A stretch of 64,000 nucleotides of DNA from Collinsella aerofaciens (GCA_008671135.1 RQAP01000031.1:9510-73509), one strand, 5' to 3'; shown: positions 51,240-59,781, counted from the first letter of the stretch. Program-made: numbers and translations. The notes: generated by a model not told the origin, from the sequence alone.

Positions 51240-52682
51240 GTGCTTAGTAGATTCTGCATGCTTGTCGCCTGTGCTTTGACCTTCGCGCTTTGCTGGGTGC
51301 CGGGATTTGCGTTTGCTGGGGACGCTGAGGACGGGGTCCAGGTTGCTGCGACCGCTCATGGGCTTTCTTATGGGATCGAGGGTTTTGAGCGGTTGGCCAA
51401 GGGGACCGCTCGTGCCATGGAGGGCCAGCCTGAGGGCTACCGGTTTCCCGTTGACGAGGACGTGGACCTTGTAGTGGCGCCTGCTGCCGATCGCGTTGTG
51501 GTGTGGATATCGCCCAAAGCGGTCGAGAAGTATGGATTGGATCCGCAGGACAACGAGTGCGTATCGGGTCTCAAGGCCCTCGTCTGTGAGCTCGACAGCG
51601 CAAACTGCATGGGAGGTGCGCAGCTAGGGGACGTTGATCTTCCTTGGTATGTCACGGCGGAAACAACGTTTGATGCCGGCGGGTATACCTATGGCTTTGA
51701 CGAGCGCGGTGCGGATGGGGACCGCTATGTGGTGATCGCATCAGCCTCGGGTGATGCCAAGGGCGGCGCGCGTTGGCTTGATAGCGCGCAAATGGTAGAG
51801 GCATCGTCTGTCGTGTTGCGAGATGAGCAGGGGCCCTTGACCTCTCTGGTCTCCTTTTTGGGCGATATCGACTATCGCCCGTTTTGGGTGTCCATAAAAA
51901 CGAGCGGCCTTGCCCTGCTGATTTCCTTTGCGCTGGGCCTGTTCGCCGCGTGGAAGACTATGGGTACCTCAAGTCGCATCAAGGGCCTGCTCGATTCGGT
52001 CTTTACCATCCCCATGGTGTTGCCGCCCACGGTCTGCGGCTTTCTGCTCCTCATGCTGTTTGGCCGCTCGACCGGGGTCGGTCGGTGGCTGATCGCGCAT
52101 GGCATCTCGATCGTCTTTACCTGGCCCGCGGCGGTGATCTCTGCCGTGGTGGTATCGTTTCCCTTGGTCTACCGCACGGCGCTCGGTGCCTTTGAGGGCC
52201 TCGACATACAGATGCTCGACGCCGCGCGAACTCTGGGATGGTCCGAGCGTCGCATCTTTACCAAGCTTATGATGCCGCTTGGCTGGCCCTCGATTGCCGC
52301 CGGCACGGTGCTCGCTTTTGCCCGCGCGATGGGCGAGTTTGGCTGCACCCTGTTCTTTGCGGGCAACTACGCCGGTATTACGCAGACCATTCCCATCGCC
52401 ATCTACTTTGAGTGGATGGGCGGCAATACGTCGGTGGCCCTCTTTTGGGTCGTGGTCGTAATAGCATTCAGCTTCCTGGTCATCCTATTCATCAACATGT
52501 ACACGGCGCATTCGCAAAAGTATCGCGAGCGGGGCCTTTCCCATGCGGAGCGCAAGCAGGCCAAAGATCTCACCGGACAGGGCGATTTGCTCGACCCGGC
52601 GGGCGGCGATGCCTTGCGTATCGATCGCGAGGCGCTGGCCGAGCTCATGCGCGATGATACGGTGCCGCAGGGAGGTCGATAG
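51240..52682 (+). CDS. modB: Molybdate ABC transporter permease ModB with an unusual N-terminal extracytoplasmic domain
   Basis: Membrane permease of the molybdate importer with extra N-terminal sequence. Residues 1-27 form a signal peptide (LVACALTFALCWVPGFAFAG). About 185 residues of predicted extracytoplasmic sequence follow (GVQVAATAHGLSYGIEGFE to SFLGDIDYRPFW), then a normal ModB core of about 225 residues with five or six helices and the ATPase-contact loop MLDAARTLGWSERRIFTKLM. The tail is cytoplasmic and charged. Total length is 480, about twice the usual 220-230. I chose GTG at 51240 behind GGAG; ATG at 51258 is possible. modC begins 3 bp later. Confidence 0.85.
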   Translation: MLSRFCMLVACALTFALCWVPGFAFAGDAEDGVQVAATAHGLSYGIEGFERLAKGTARAMEGQPEGYRFPVDEDVDLVVAPAADRVVVWISPKAVEKYGLDPQDNECVSGLKALVCELDSANCMGGAQLGDVDLPWYVTAETTFDAGGYTYGFDERGADGDRYVVIASASGDAKGGARWLDSAQMVEASSVVLRDEQGPLTSLVSFLGDIDYRPFWVSIKTSGLALLISFALGLFAAWKTMGTSSRIKGLLDSVFTIPMVLPPTVCGFLLLMLFGRSTGVGRWLIAHGISIVFTWPAAVISAVVVSFPLVYRTALGAFEGLDIQMLDAARTLGWSERRIFTKLMMPLGWPSIAAGTVLAFARAMGEFGCTLFFAGNYAGITQTIPIAIYFEWMGGNTSVALFWVVVVIAFSFLVILFINMYTAHSQKYRERGLSHAERKQAKDLTGQGDLLDPAGGDALRIDREALAELMRDDTVPQGGR

Positions 52683-52685
52683 GCC

Positions 52686-53756
52686 ATGTCGTTCGTTTTG
52701 GATATCAAAAAGCACTACCCCGGGTTTATGCTCGACATGCAGCTTGAGGCCGGCGAGGAGCGCGTGGCGCTGCTGGGTGCCTCGGGTTGCGGCAAGAGCT
52801 GCACGCTGCGCTGCATTGCCGGTGTGGAGACGCCCGACGAGGGCAAAATCGTCGTCAACGGCGTGACCTTTTTTGACTCGGCGGCGGGCATCAACCTGTC
52901 GCCCCAGGAGCGAAAATGCGCCCTGTTGTTCCAAAACTATCAGCTGTTTCCTAACATGACGGTGGCCGATAACGTATGCGCCGGTGTAAAGGACGCGGGT
53001 GACGCCGCCGCGCGCAAAAAACTCGCCGAGCGCTATCTGGGCATTTTCGGTCTAGCCGATTTTACCGACCGCTACCCCGCGCGCCTTTCGGGCGGGCAGC
53101 AGCAACGCGTGGCACTTGCCCGTATGGTGGCGGCGCATCCGGGCATCTTTATGTTCGACGAGCCCATGAGCGCGCTCGATTCCTATCTTAAGAGCGCCCT
53201 CGAGCAGAACATGCTCGACCTGTTCGATGTCTGCAACCGCACCGTGCTCTACGTGAGCCACGACATCGACGAGGCATGCCGCCTGTGTCAGCGTATCTGC
53301 GTGATGCACGACGGGCATGTTGAGGAGATCGGCTCCGTCGAGGACGTGGTCCGCCGTCCGCAGACGCTGGCGGCACTGCGCCTGACGGGCTGCAAGAACA
53401 CAAGCCGCGCACGAAAGATCGGGCCCGAGGAAGTTGAGGCGCTCGATTGGGGCATGACCTTTAACGTGGGTCGCGAGGTTCCCGACGATGTTGCCTACCT
53501 GGGTATTCGTGCGAGCTACTTCCATGTGGACAACCGTGCCGAGCGGGGTCGCAACAGTTACGACCTGCACGTGGCGCGCGTGAGCGATTCGCGCTTTGAG
53601 CGGCTGGTGTTGCTGGACGTGCCGCGCGTTGATGCGCCCACGCGTCTGCAGTGGAAGGTCAACAAAGTGGGCATGCCTGTCGACGAGCTGCCGCAAGCAG
53701 GCGAGACGCTGCGCATGCATTTTGATGCCAGCAGGATCCATTTGGTTTGTCGATAG
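52686..53756 (+). CDS. modC: Molybdate ABC transporter ATP-binding protein ModC
   Basis: ATPase of the molybdate importer. The 356 residues contain Walker A GASGCGKS, Q-loop FQNYQLFPNMTV, signature [14 protein letters not shown], Walker B IFMFDEPMSALD and the switch His in YVSHDIDEACRLC. The C-terminal 120 residues are beta-rich (YLGIRASYFHVDN) and occupy the position of the Mop/TOBE regulatory domain. GGGAGG lies before the ATG, 3 bp after modB. It ends the transport operon; the next gene is 429 bp away. Confidence 0.93.
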   Translation: MSFVLDIKKHYPGFMLDMQLEAGEERVALLGASGCGKSCTLRCIAGVETPDEGKIVVNGVTFFDSAAGINLSPQERKCALLFQNYQLFPNMTVADNVCAGVKDAGDAAARKKLAERYLGIFGLADFTDRYPARLSGGQQQRVALARMVAAHPGIFMFDEPMSALDSYLKSALEQNMLDLFDVCNRTVLYVSHDIDEACRLCQRICVMHDGHVEEIGSVEDVVRRPQTLAALRLTGCKNTSRARKIGPEEVEALDWGMTFNVGREVPDDVAYLGIRASYFHVDNRAERGRNSYDLHVARVSDSRFERLVLLDVPRVDAPTRLQWKVNKVGMPVDELPQAGETLRMHFDASRIHLVCR

Positions 53757-53957
53757 CGCCGGTTAATGCCGTCGGGGATATAAGCCTCGGCGGCTTCGTC
53801 TTGCCGTTCGCCGAATGAGGAATGACAAACCTTTATCAATTAAGATAATTATTTATTAAACGACGGCACACGACGCTGTCGTACGAATGTCAACGGTGTT
53901 CGTCTGGACGATGACCGCTGATATAGTTGATTTTGACTGGTTAAGGAGGGTGCGCAC

Positions 53958-54026
53958 ATGCCGCAGACGACATACATTCGCCGCGTTGCCGCGCGCGCCC
54001 TGTATATGGCTCGGAGCCGCATATGA
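53958..54026 (+). CDS. Possible 22-residue upstream peptide in the leader of the reductase-selenium operon
   Basis: AAGGAGGG, 7 nt before an ATG, opens a short frame reading MPQTTYIRRVAARALYMARS-RI and ending in TGA. Five of 22 residues are Arg. No family is known. It may be a regulatory leader of the following genes, or spurious. It is the only coding candidate in the 429-bp gap after modC, whose left part is AT-rich and probably carries a promoter. Confidence 0.35.
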   Translation: MPQTTYIRRVAARALYMARSRI

Positions 54027-54086
54027 GCAGGTATGTTCACGGCTCCGGGAGAGACGACGCACAACTAAATAATCGACCGCAAAGCA

Positions 54087-54182
54087 GGTTCCCCAAAATT
54101 CCGGGTTTAGGCGCGGCTGGGTTTTCGCCACCCACCGTGCAGCAATACCGTAGCTATTCATTTTTGGTTCGAGAGGGGAACC
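54087..54182 (+). promoter_or_regulatory. Possible ribosome-site sequestering stem before the first reductase gene
   Basis: GGTTCCCC (54087-54094) is exactly complementary to GGGGAACC (54175-54182), which includes the GAGGGG ribosome site of the gene starting at 54186. About 80 nt lie between the arms, with a smaller inverted pair inside. The structure could gate translation. No known riboswitch class is recognised. Confidence 0.4.
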
Positions 54183-54185
54183 GTT

Positions 54186-55469
54186 ATGGCTGAAGAATTT
54201 GATTTCCATCCGATGTGGGAGAGCCTCGGCATGAATCTTGCCGATCACGACATGCTGCTGGGCGCCGTGGGCCAGATGTACGGCGACATGTTCCTGACGC
54301 AGAACAATCGCCCCAAGTCCACGTCCTACCTGGACTTTGTGGCCACCAACATCCACAGCGGCCGTATTAAGGAGATGCTCGACAAGAAGGAGGCCGGCGA
54401 GGCCACCAAGATCGTCGGCTCATTCTGCGTGTACGTGCCCGAGGAGATCGTGCTTGCCTGTGACGGCATTCCCGTGGGCCTGTGCTCGGGTGCCGATTGG
54501 GCAACCGATAAGGTCGAGGAGCACCTGCCGCGCAACACCTGTCCGCTTATCAAGAGCTTTGCCGGCTTTAAGCTGGGCGAGGTCTGCCCCTACATTGAGT
54601 CGAGCGACCTGGTGGTGGGCGAGAACACCTGCGATGGCAAGAAGAAGGCCTACGAGTTCTTTGCCACGCAAAAGAACATGTACGTCATGGATATTCCCAA
54701 CGTACACGACGAGTCGACGCTCGTGACCTGGAAGGCCGAGGTCAAGAAGCTCGCCGCCAAGATCGAGGAAGAGTGTGGCGTCAAGATTACGCCCGAGCGT
54801 CTGAAGGCCGCCATCCACGCCGTCAATGAGAAGCGTCGCGCCCTGCAGCGCCTCGCTGCCACGCGCGCTGCCGACCCGGCACCCATCAGCGGTCTCGACA
54901 GCCTGCTGACCGTTCAGGCCGCCTTTATGGACGACACGCCGCGTCTGACCGGCGCCATCAACGATATGGCGGCTGAGTGCGAGCAGCGTGTCGAGGCCGG
55001 CGAGGGCGTGGCGCCCAAGGGGACCAAGCGCATCCTGTACACCGGCACGCCCATGGCCGTGCCCAACTGGAAGCTGTTCAACCTCATCGAGAAGGCCGGC
55101 GGCGTTGTGGTCGGCGAGGAGTCCTGCACGGGCTCGCGCTACTACAAGGACCTGGTCGACGAGTCCGGCGAGACGGTCGACGAGATGCTCGACGCCATCG
55201 CCGAGCGCTACTTCAAGATCAACTGCGCCGTCTTTACGCCCAACGATCAGCGTATGAAGGACATTGTCCAGATGGCCAAGGACCTTCATGCCGACGGCAT
55301 CGTCGACGTGGCTCTGCAGTTCTGCACGCTCTACGAGATGGAGTCGTTTGCCGTGGAGAAGGCCGCCGAGGAGGCAGGCATTCCGTTTATGCACATCACG
55401 ACCGACTACGCCGGCGAGGACGCCGGTCAACTGCAAACCAGGATTGAGGCTTTCTTGGAAACCATTTAG
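54186..55469 (+). CDS. 2-hydroxyacyl-CoA dehydratase/double-cubane cluster family protein (first paralogue)
   Basis: Iron-sulfur protein of the HgdB/BcrB/YjiM superfamily, whose members receive very low-potential electrons from an ATP-hydrolysing activator. The 427 residues include the ligand-bearing pattern VGSFCVYVPEEIVLACDGIP, LPRNTCPLIKSFAGF and VVGENTCDGKKKAYE. A second lobe follows with ILYTGTPMAVPNWKLFNLIE, GEESCTGSRYYKD and ALQFCTLYEMESFAVEKAAEE. The N-terminal extension of about 50 residues is absent from the second paralogue. Its own ATPase lies two genes downstream. The substrate is unknown; no CoA-ester pathway genes are nearby. Confidence 0.85.
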   Translation: MAEEFDFHPMWESLGMNLADHDMLLGAVGQMYGDMFLTQNNRPKSTSYLDFVATNIHSGRIKEMLDKKEAGEATKIVGSFCVYVPEEIVLACDGIPVGLCSGADWATDKVEEHLPRNTCPLIKSFAGFKLGEVCPYIESSDLVVGENTCDGKKKAYEFFATQKNMYVMDIPNVHDESTLVTWKAEVKKLAAKIEEECGVKITPERLKAAIHAVNEKRRALQRLAATRAADPAPISGLDSLLTVQAAFMDDTPRLTGAINDMAAECEQRVEAGEGVAPKGTKRILYTGTPMAVPNWKLFNLIEKAGGVVVGEESCTGSRYYKDLVDESGETVDEMLDAIAERYFKINCAVFTPNDQRMKDIVQMAKDLHADGIVDVALQFCTLYEMESFAVEKAAEEAGIPFMHITTDYAGEDAGQLQTRIEAFLETI

Positions 55470-55484
55470 GACTATCCGTCCCGG

Positions 55485-55586
55485 CGGCTTCTCCAGGCAC
55501 CCGATCTTGCCGTTCAAACCGTCGCTTGCGTGCCAAAGTACGCGGCGCGTCTCTTTCACGGCAACCTCGGGCACCTGGGAAAGCCG
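55485..55586. repeat. Long palindrome, CTCCTCTTTCGGG family, copy 2 (after first reductase)
   Basis: Arms CGGCTTCTCCAGGCACCCGA and the complementary TCGGGCACCTGGGAAAGCCG pair with few mismatches, followed inward by TTGCCGT/ACGGCAA. The centre has GCGTGCC-AAAG-TACGC and TCTCTTTCACGG. It occupies the gap between the two reductase paralogues. Confidence 0.9.
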
Positions 55587-55619
55587 TTTCCTTGGTTGGT
55601 TAAAAGGTTTAGGAGTTAT

Positions 55620-56783
55620 ATGTCGGAAAATATTGAGCAGCCGTTGCCCAGCACGTTTGAGGAGTTCAACGAGCAGCGCAAGGCGGCGTTTATTCGCGTT
55701 AAGGATTACAAGCAGGCGGGTAATCGCCTGGTCGGCTTTTTGTGCAGCTATACGCCGCTCGAGATTATCGATGCCGCGGGGGCTGCGAGTGTCGCTCTGT
55801 GCGGTACGTCCGATGAGGTGATTCCCGAGGCCGAGAAGGTGCTGCCGGCAAACCTCTGCCCGCTCATCAAGTCGACCTACGGCTTTGCCTACTCGCAAAA
55901 GTGCCCGTTTACGTACTTTAGCGACATGATCATCGGCGAGACCACCTGCGACGGCAAGAAGAAGATGTACGAGCTGCTCAACGAGCTCAAGCGCACGCAC
56001 ATTCTGCATCTTCCGCAGGGTCGCGATCGCGCCTACGAGCGTGAAGGCTGGTACGAGGAGTGCCGCCTGCTCAAGGAGGAGCTCGAGAACTTCTACGGTA
56101 TTACGATCACCGATGACGACCTTCGTGCTGCCGTTCGTCGCCGCAACCGCTTGCGTGCGGCCCAGCTCGAGATGTTTGCGCTGCAGGCCAACCAGCCGGC
56201 GGCCATGAGCGGCGTCGATCTGATGAGCACCATGTTTGCCGGTACGTTCAGCTTTGATATCGAGGCCTATACGCAGCAGCTGGAGCAAAAGGTTGCCAAG
56301 CTGCGCGAGGCCTACGACGCGGGCGAGCGCCCGGTCGCGGCAGACGCCAAGCGCATTCTGATCACCGGCTGCCCGGTGGGCGGCGTGATCAACAAGATCG
56401 GTCGCACCATCGAGTCCAACGGCGGCGTGGTCGTGTGCATGGACGACTGCTCGGGCGAGCGCACGGCGGCCATGATGATCGATCCGGAGGCTCCCGACAT
56501 CCTGCGCTCCATCGCCGACCGCTACCTGGACATCAACTGCTCGGTCATGACGCCCAACGACGGTCGTATGGAAAACACGCTGGCTATGTGCGAGAAGTAT
56601 CATGTCGATGGCGTGGTAGAGAGCGTGCTACAGGCTTGCCACACCTTCAACGTTGAGAGCGCGCGCATGCAGGAGGCCGTCGAGGGTGCGGGTATTCCGT
56701 ATATGAAGATCGAGACCGACTATAGCAACGGTGACATGGGCCAGATCGAGACTCGCATCGCCGCCTTCATCGAAACCCTCTAG
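55620..56783 (+). CDS. Double-cubane-cluster-type anaerobic reductase (second paralogue, YjiM-like)
   Basis: Paralogue of the preceding gene, 387 residues, closer to the short YjiM/double-cubane type. The cysteine pattern is [40 protein letters not shown] and [17 protein letters not shown]. The second half shows [27 protein letters not shown] and [18 protein letters not shown]. Related proteins with their ATPase reduce small unusual substrates at very low potential; the physiological substrate here is unknown. AGGAG precedes the ATG. A second palindrome follows, then the activator gene. Confidence 0.86.
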   Translation: MSENIEQPLPSTFEEFNEQRKAAFIRVKDYKQAGNRLVGFLCSYTPLEIIDAAGAASVALCGTSDEVIPEAEKVLPANLCPLIKSTYGFAYSQKCPFTYFSDMIIGETTCDGKKKMYELLNELKRTHILHLPQGRDRAYEREGWYEECRLLKEELENFYGITITDDDLRAAVRRRNRLRAAQLEMFALQANQPAAMSGVDLMSTMFAGTFSFDIEAYTQQLEQKVAKLREAYDAGERPVAADAKRILITGCPVGGVINKIGRTIESNGGVVVCMDDCSGERTAAMMIDPEAPDILRSIADRYLDINCSVMTPNDGRMENTLAMCEKYHVDGVVESVLQACHTFNVESARMQEAVEGAGIPYMKIETDYSNGDMGQIETRIAAFIETL

Positions 56784-56787
56784 CTTC

Positions 56788-56875
56788 CTCAGGCACCGGA
56801 TCTTGCCCCTCAAACCGTCGCTTGCGTACCAAAGTACGCTGCGCTCCTCTTTCGGGGCAATCTCCGGCACCTGAG
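56788..56875. repeat. Long palindrome, CTCCTCTTTCGGG family, copy 3 (after second reductase)
   Basis: Arms CTCAGGCACCGGATCTTGCC and GGCAATCTCCGGCACCTGAG pair with a few mismatches. An inner perfect hairpin GCGTACCAAAGTACGC is followed by TCCTCTTTCGGG. It has the same layout as the copy at 55485. Confidence 0.9.
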
Positions 56876-56937
56876 AAACCTAGATCTAAGGCGCCTGAAC
56901 GCGCCGCTACCTTTGATGTTTAGATTGGGAGAGAGCC

Positions 56938-57702
56938 ATGATAGGGATCGGGATCGATATCGGGTCTACGGCGGCTAAGGCTGCTGTGGTCGATGGAGAG
57001 GGTTCGGTGGCGTGGACGTGCGTGCAGCCAACCGGGTTCTCCTCGGTCGATGCTTCCGAGCGGCTGCGCAAGGCACTGGCAGCGGCGGGTTATGACGCGG
57101 CTGCCGACGACGCGCGCGTGGTCGCGACCGGCTACGGTCGTGTCGCCGTGCCCTATGCACACAAGGTCGTGACCGAGATCTCCTGCCACGGCACCGGTGC
57201 CGTGTGCCTGTTTGGCGACCACGGCACCGTGATCGACGTGGGCGGCCAGGACACCAAGGTCATTCAGCTTAAAGGCGGCCGCGTGTCCAAGTTTGCCATG
57301 AACGACAAGTGTGCCGCCGGCACGGGGCGCTTTTTGGAGATCATGGCCGACCGCCTGGGCATTTCCCAGCAGCAGATGGCCGACCTGGCGCGTTCCGGCG
57401 AGCCCACCAAGATCAGCAGCATGTGCACCGTGTTTGCCGAAAGCGAGGTCATCAGCCTGATCGGTCGCGGTGAGCCGCGCGAGAACATTGCGCGTGGCGT
57501 GATCGACAGCGTGGTCTCGCGCGTGGCCACTATGGCCGGGCAGGCGACGGGTGCTCCGTACTACCTGACGGGAGGCTTGTGCGAGAACGCTTACGTTGTG
57601 GAGCGGCTGGCGGCGCTGCTGGGGTCGCCGGTCACCACCTCGCCCCAAGCCCGCTTCGCCGGTGCCATCGGCGCGGCGATTCGCGCACAGGCGCTCAATT
57701 AA
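56938..57702 (+). CDS. ATP-dependent activator of 2-hydroxyacyl-CoA dehydratase/double-cubane reductases (BadF/YjiL family)
   Basis: ASKHA-fold ATPase that binds one [4Fe-4S] cluster at the dimer interface and injects energised electrons into its partner reductase. The 254 residues begin GIGIDIGSTAAKAAVVDG (phosphate 1 loop), continue with VATGYGR, VIDVGGQDTKVI and the two cluster cysteines in NDKCAAGTGRFLE and SSMCTVFAESEV, then YYLTGGLCENAYV. GGGAGAG precedes the ATG. It lies between the reductases and selD, 70 bp before the latter. Confidence 0.93.
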   Translation: MIGIGIDIGSTAAKAAVVDGEGSVAWTCVQPTGFSSVDASERLRKALAAAGYDAAADDARVVATGYGRVAVPYAHKVVTEISCHGTGAVCLFGDHGTVIDVGGQDTKVIQLKGGRVSKFAMNDKCAAGTGRFLEIMADRLGISQQQMADLARSGEPTKISSMCTVFAESEVISLIGRGEPRENIARGVIDSVVSRVATMAGQATGAPYYLTGGLCENAYVVERLAALLGSPVTTSPQARFAGAIGAAIRAQALN

Positions 57703-57772
57703 TGCATCCGCCGTAGGCTCGCATTCATGCGTATACTGGGAGAAAATGATTGACCGATGAGAGGAGGTATCG

Positions 57773-58822
57773 ATGGCTGACGATCAGATTAAGCTTACGT
57801 CTATGACTGCCGCGAGCGGTTGAGCCGCTAAGTTGGCTCCCGGAGCCCTCGCCCAGGTCCTGGGCGATTTGCCAAATGTGCATAACGACAACTTGCTCGT
57901 GGGGTTCGATACCTCCGACGATGCGAGCGTCCTTCGCGTCGGCGATAACCTGGGCCTCGTTCAGTCCGTCGACTTCTTCCCGCCGATGGTCGACGACCCG
58001 TTTCTGTTTGGCCAGATCGCCGCGGCCAATTCGCTGTCGGACATCTACGCCATGGGCGGGCGGCCGAGCCATGCCATGAACCTGCTGTGCATTCCCAGTT
58101 GCCTGGGCGTCGAGGTCGCAGGTCAGATTCTGGCGGGCGGCGCCGACAAGTGCGTCGAGGCGGGTTGCTCCATCGCGGGCGGCCACACCATCAACGACGA
58201 CGAGCCCAAGTACGGCCTGTCCGTGAGCGGCTTTGTCGCGCTCGATCGTATGCTTGCCAATAGCGGCGCGCGCGTGGGCGACGTCCTGTTGCTGACCAAG
58301 GCGATCGGCTCGGGCATCATCACCACGGCCATTAAGGGCGAGCTTATCGAGCAAGATGAGGCCGCGGCCATGTTTGACTCGATGCGCACCCTCAACGAGG
58401 CTCCGATTCGTTTGGCCGAGGGACTTGAGCTTCACGGCTGCACCGACATTACGGGCTTTGGCCTGATCGGGCATGCGTGCGAGATGGCCGAGGGCTCGGG
58501 CGTGCAGATTGAGCTTGCGTCGGGGGCGGTGCCGCTCTTTGATCAGGTGCTTGACATGGCGCGTCTGGGCATTATCCCCGCGGGCTCCTACCGCAACCAG
58601 GACTTCTTTGGCCCGCGCGTGACAGCTGACGATGACTTGGAGCCGGGAATGCTGGATGCGCTGTACGATCCGCAGACCTCGGGCGGTTTGCTAATTGCGG
58701 CGCCCGCGGCGGATGTGGATGAGCTTGCGCGTCGTCTGCACGCTGAGGGGCGCGTTGCCGCCACAATCGGCCGCGTGTGCGAGCCGGTGCCGGGCGGTCC
58801 TGCTGTTCGCGTTGTTCGCTAA
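57773..58822 (+). CDS. selD: Selenide, water dikinase SelD containing selenocysteine (UGA at codon 17)
   Basis: Makes selenophosphate from selenide and ATP. From the ATG at 57773 (GAGGAGG upstream) the frame reads MADDQIKLTSMTAASG, then TGA (57821-57823), then AAKLAPGALAQVLGDLP. The UGA falls exactly at the catalytic Cys/Sec position of SelD, followed by the essential Lys20, so recoding to Sec is expected rather than a stop. The rest is a full AIRS-type kinase (DNLLVGFDTSDDASV, QSVDFFPPMVDDPFLFGQIAA, AGGHTINDDEPKYGLSV, TDITGFGLIGHA, DPQTSGGLLIA). Total length is 349 residues. Confidence 0.95.
57822..57847 (+). promoter_or_regulatory. Candidate bacterial SECIS hairpin in selD
   Basis: Immediately after the UGA, GAGCC (57822-57826) can pair with GGCTC (57835-57839), or GGCT (57835-57838) with AGCC (57844-57847) around a CCCGG loop. 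Bacterial SECIS elements lie within about 40 nt downstream of the UGA, so the position fits. Which stem is used cannot be told by eye. Confidence 0.5.
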
Positions 58823-58845
58823 CCCGCACGTTTATGTAACTGTTT

Positions 58846-58863
58846 ACCGTTCTCTAGAACGGT
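58846..58863. promoter_or_regulatory. 18-bp inverted repeat between selD and yedF
   Basis: ACCGTTCT and AGAACGGT are perfect arms separated by CT. The size and symmetry suggest an operator, though it could be a small hairpin in the operon mRNA. It lies 20 bp before the yedF start. Confidence 0.45.
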
Positions 58864-58883
58864 TCTTTCGAAAGGAATTTACT

Positions 58884-59510
58884 ATGTCTACCAAGATTGA
58901 AGTCAATGCCATGGGCGATGCCTGCCCGCTGCCCGTCGTCAAGACGCTCAAAGCTCTGAAGCAGCTCGATGGCGAGGGCACCGTCGTGACCTCGGTCGAT
59001 AACGAGACCGCCGTCAAGAACATCTCCAAGATGGCGCAGGAGAAGGGTTGCACGGCCTCGGTCGAGAAGGTTTCTGACGCCGAGTGGCACGTGACCGTGG
59101 CGACCTCTGGCGCCGTTGCCGTGGCCGATCCCGAGCAGGATGGCGCTGTCTTCTGTAATGCCAGCGCCGGCAAGGGCAAGCTCGTCATTTCCGTCTACAC
59201 CGACTGCATGGGCCGCGGCGACGATGAGCTGGGCCACAAGCTCATGAAGGCCTTCATCTTTGCCGTGACGCAGCAGGAGGAGCTGCCCGCGACTATGCTG
59301 TTTTACAACGGCGGTGCCAAGCTCACCGTCGAGGGCTCGCCGGTGCTCGATGACCTGAAGGGCTTGGCGGAGCAGGGTGTCGAGATTCTCACCTGCGGTA
59401 CCTGCCTGGACCACTTTGGCATTAAGGACCAGCTTGCGGTGGGCGAGGTCACCAACATGTACGTGATCGTGGAGAAGATGGAGCAGGCCGTGCGCGTCGT
59501 GCGCCCGTAG
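58884..59510 (+). CDS. yedF: Selenium metabolism protein YedF (TusA-like plus DsrE-like)
   Basis: Two-domain protein that marks selenium-using genomes (TIGR03527-type). The N-terminal TusA-like domain carries the sulfur/selenium carrier motif CPLP at about residues 14-17 (GDACPLPVVKTLKAL). The C-terminal DsrE-like domain begins near residue 100 (KLVISVYTDCMGRGDDELG) and has a second cysteine pair, LTCGTCLDHFGI. The 208 residues are normal. GAAAGGA precedes the ATG. A role as a persulfide or perselenide carrier to SelD is inferred from the family and its neighbours. Confidence 0.92.
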   Translation: MSTKIEVNAMGDACPLPVVKTLKALKQLDGEGTVVTSVDNETAVKNISKMAQEKGCTASVEKVSDAEWHVTVATSGAVAVADPEQDGAVFCNASAGKGKLVISVYTDCMGRGDDELGHKLMKAFIFAVTQQEELPATMLFYNGGAKLTVEGSPVLDDLKGLAEQGVEILTCGTCLDHFGIKDQLAVGEVTNMYVIVEKMEQAVRVVRP

Positions 59511-59529
59511 CGTATTGGTTGGAGTTGCC

Positions 59530-59781
59530 ATGAGGGAGAAGCGCCCGGCGCTTGTCATCACGTTTCCCACCACGGCGGCCGCCATGGGTTGCGAGTCCCT
59601 GTGCATCGAGCGCGGTCTTCCCGGGCGGACGATTCCCGTGCCCGGGGAGGTCGCTGCCGGCTGCGGTTTGGCGTGGAAGGCGTTGCCTGTCGATGAGGAG
59701 CTGCTGCGCGGCGAACTCGCCGCGGCGGGCGTTCCCACTGAGGGCTATACCGTGATTAATATGTGGGAGGTCGTGCGATGA
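59530..59781 (+). CDS. DUF3343 family putative Se/S carrier protein
   Basis: Small protein of 83 residues whose family (DUF3343) often neighbours yedF and selD and is described as a putative Se/S carrier. It shows ALVITFPTTAAAMGCESLC, GLPGRTIPVPGEVAAGCGLAW and the end VINMWEVVR. Conserved cysteines at about residues 22, 26 and 46 could carry sulfur or selenium. TTGGAG precedes the ATG, 19 bp after yedF. Its stop overlaps the next start by 4 nt, implying translational coupling. Confidence 0.85.
   Translation: MREKRPALVITFPTTAAAMGCESLCIERGLPGRTIPVPGEVAAGCGLAWKALPVDEELLRGELAAAGVPTEGYTVINMWEVVR

Noticed and set aside
54024..54026. Second selenocysteine codon at the end of the 22-codon upstream frame
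   Set aside because: Read-through adds only 13 residues with no recognisable motif, and there is no clear SECIS-type hairpin after it.
54420..56603. Very long minus-strand open frame (about 727 codons) opposite the reductase genes
   Set aside because: It is antisense to two well-supported iron-sulfur protein genes. Its translation is rich in His, Arg, Asp and Gly as expected of a high-GC shadow frame, and it has no ribosome site.
57821..57823. selD pseudogene with premature TGA
   Set aside because: The stop is at the exact Cys/Sec position of SelD and the frame downstream is fully conserved, so selenocysteine recoding is the better explanation.
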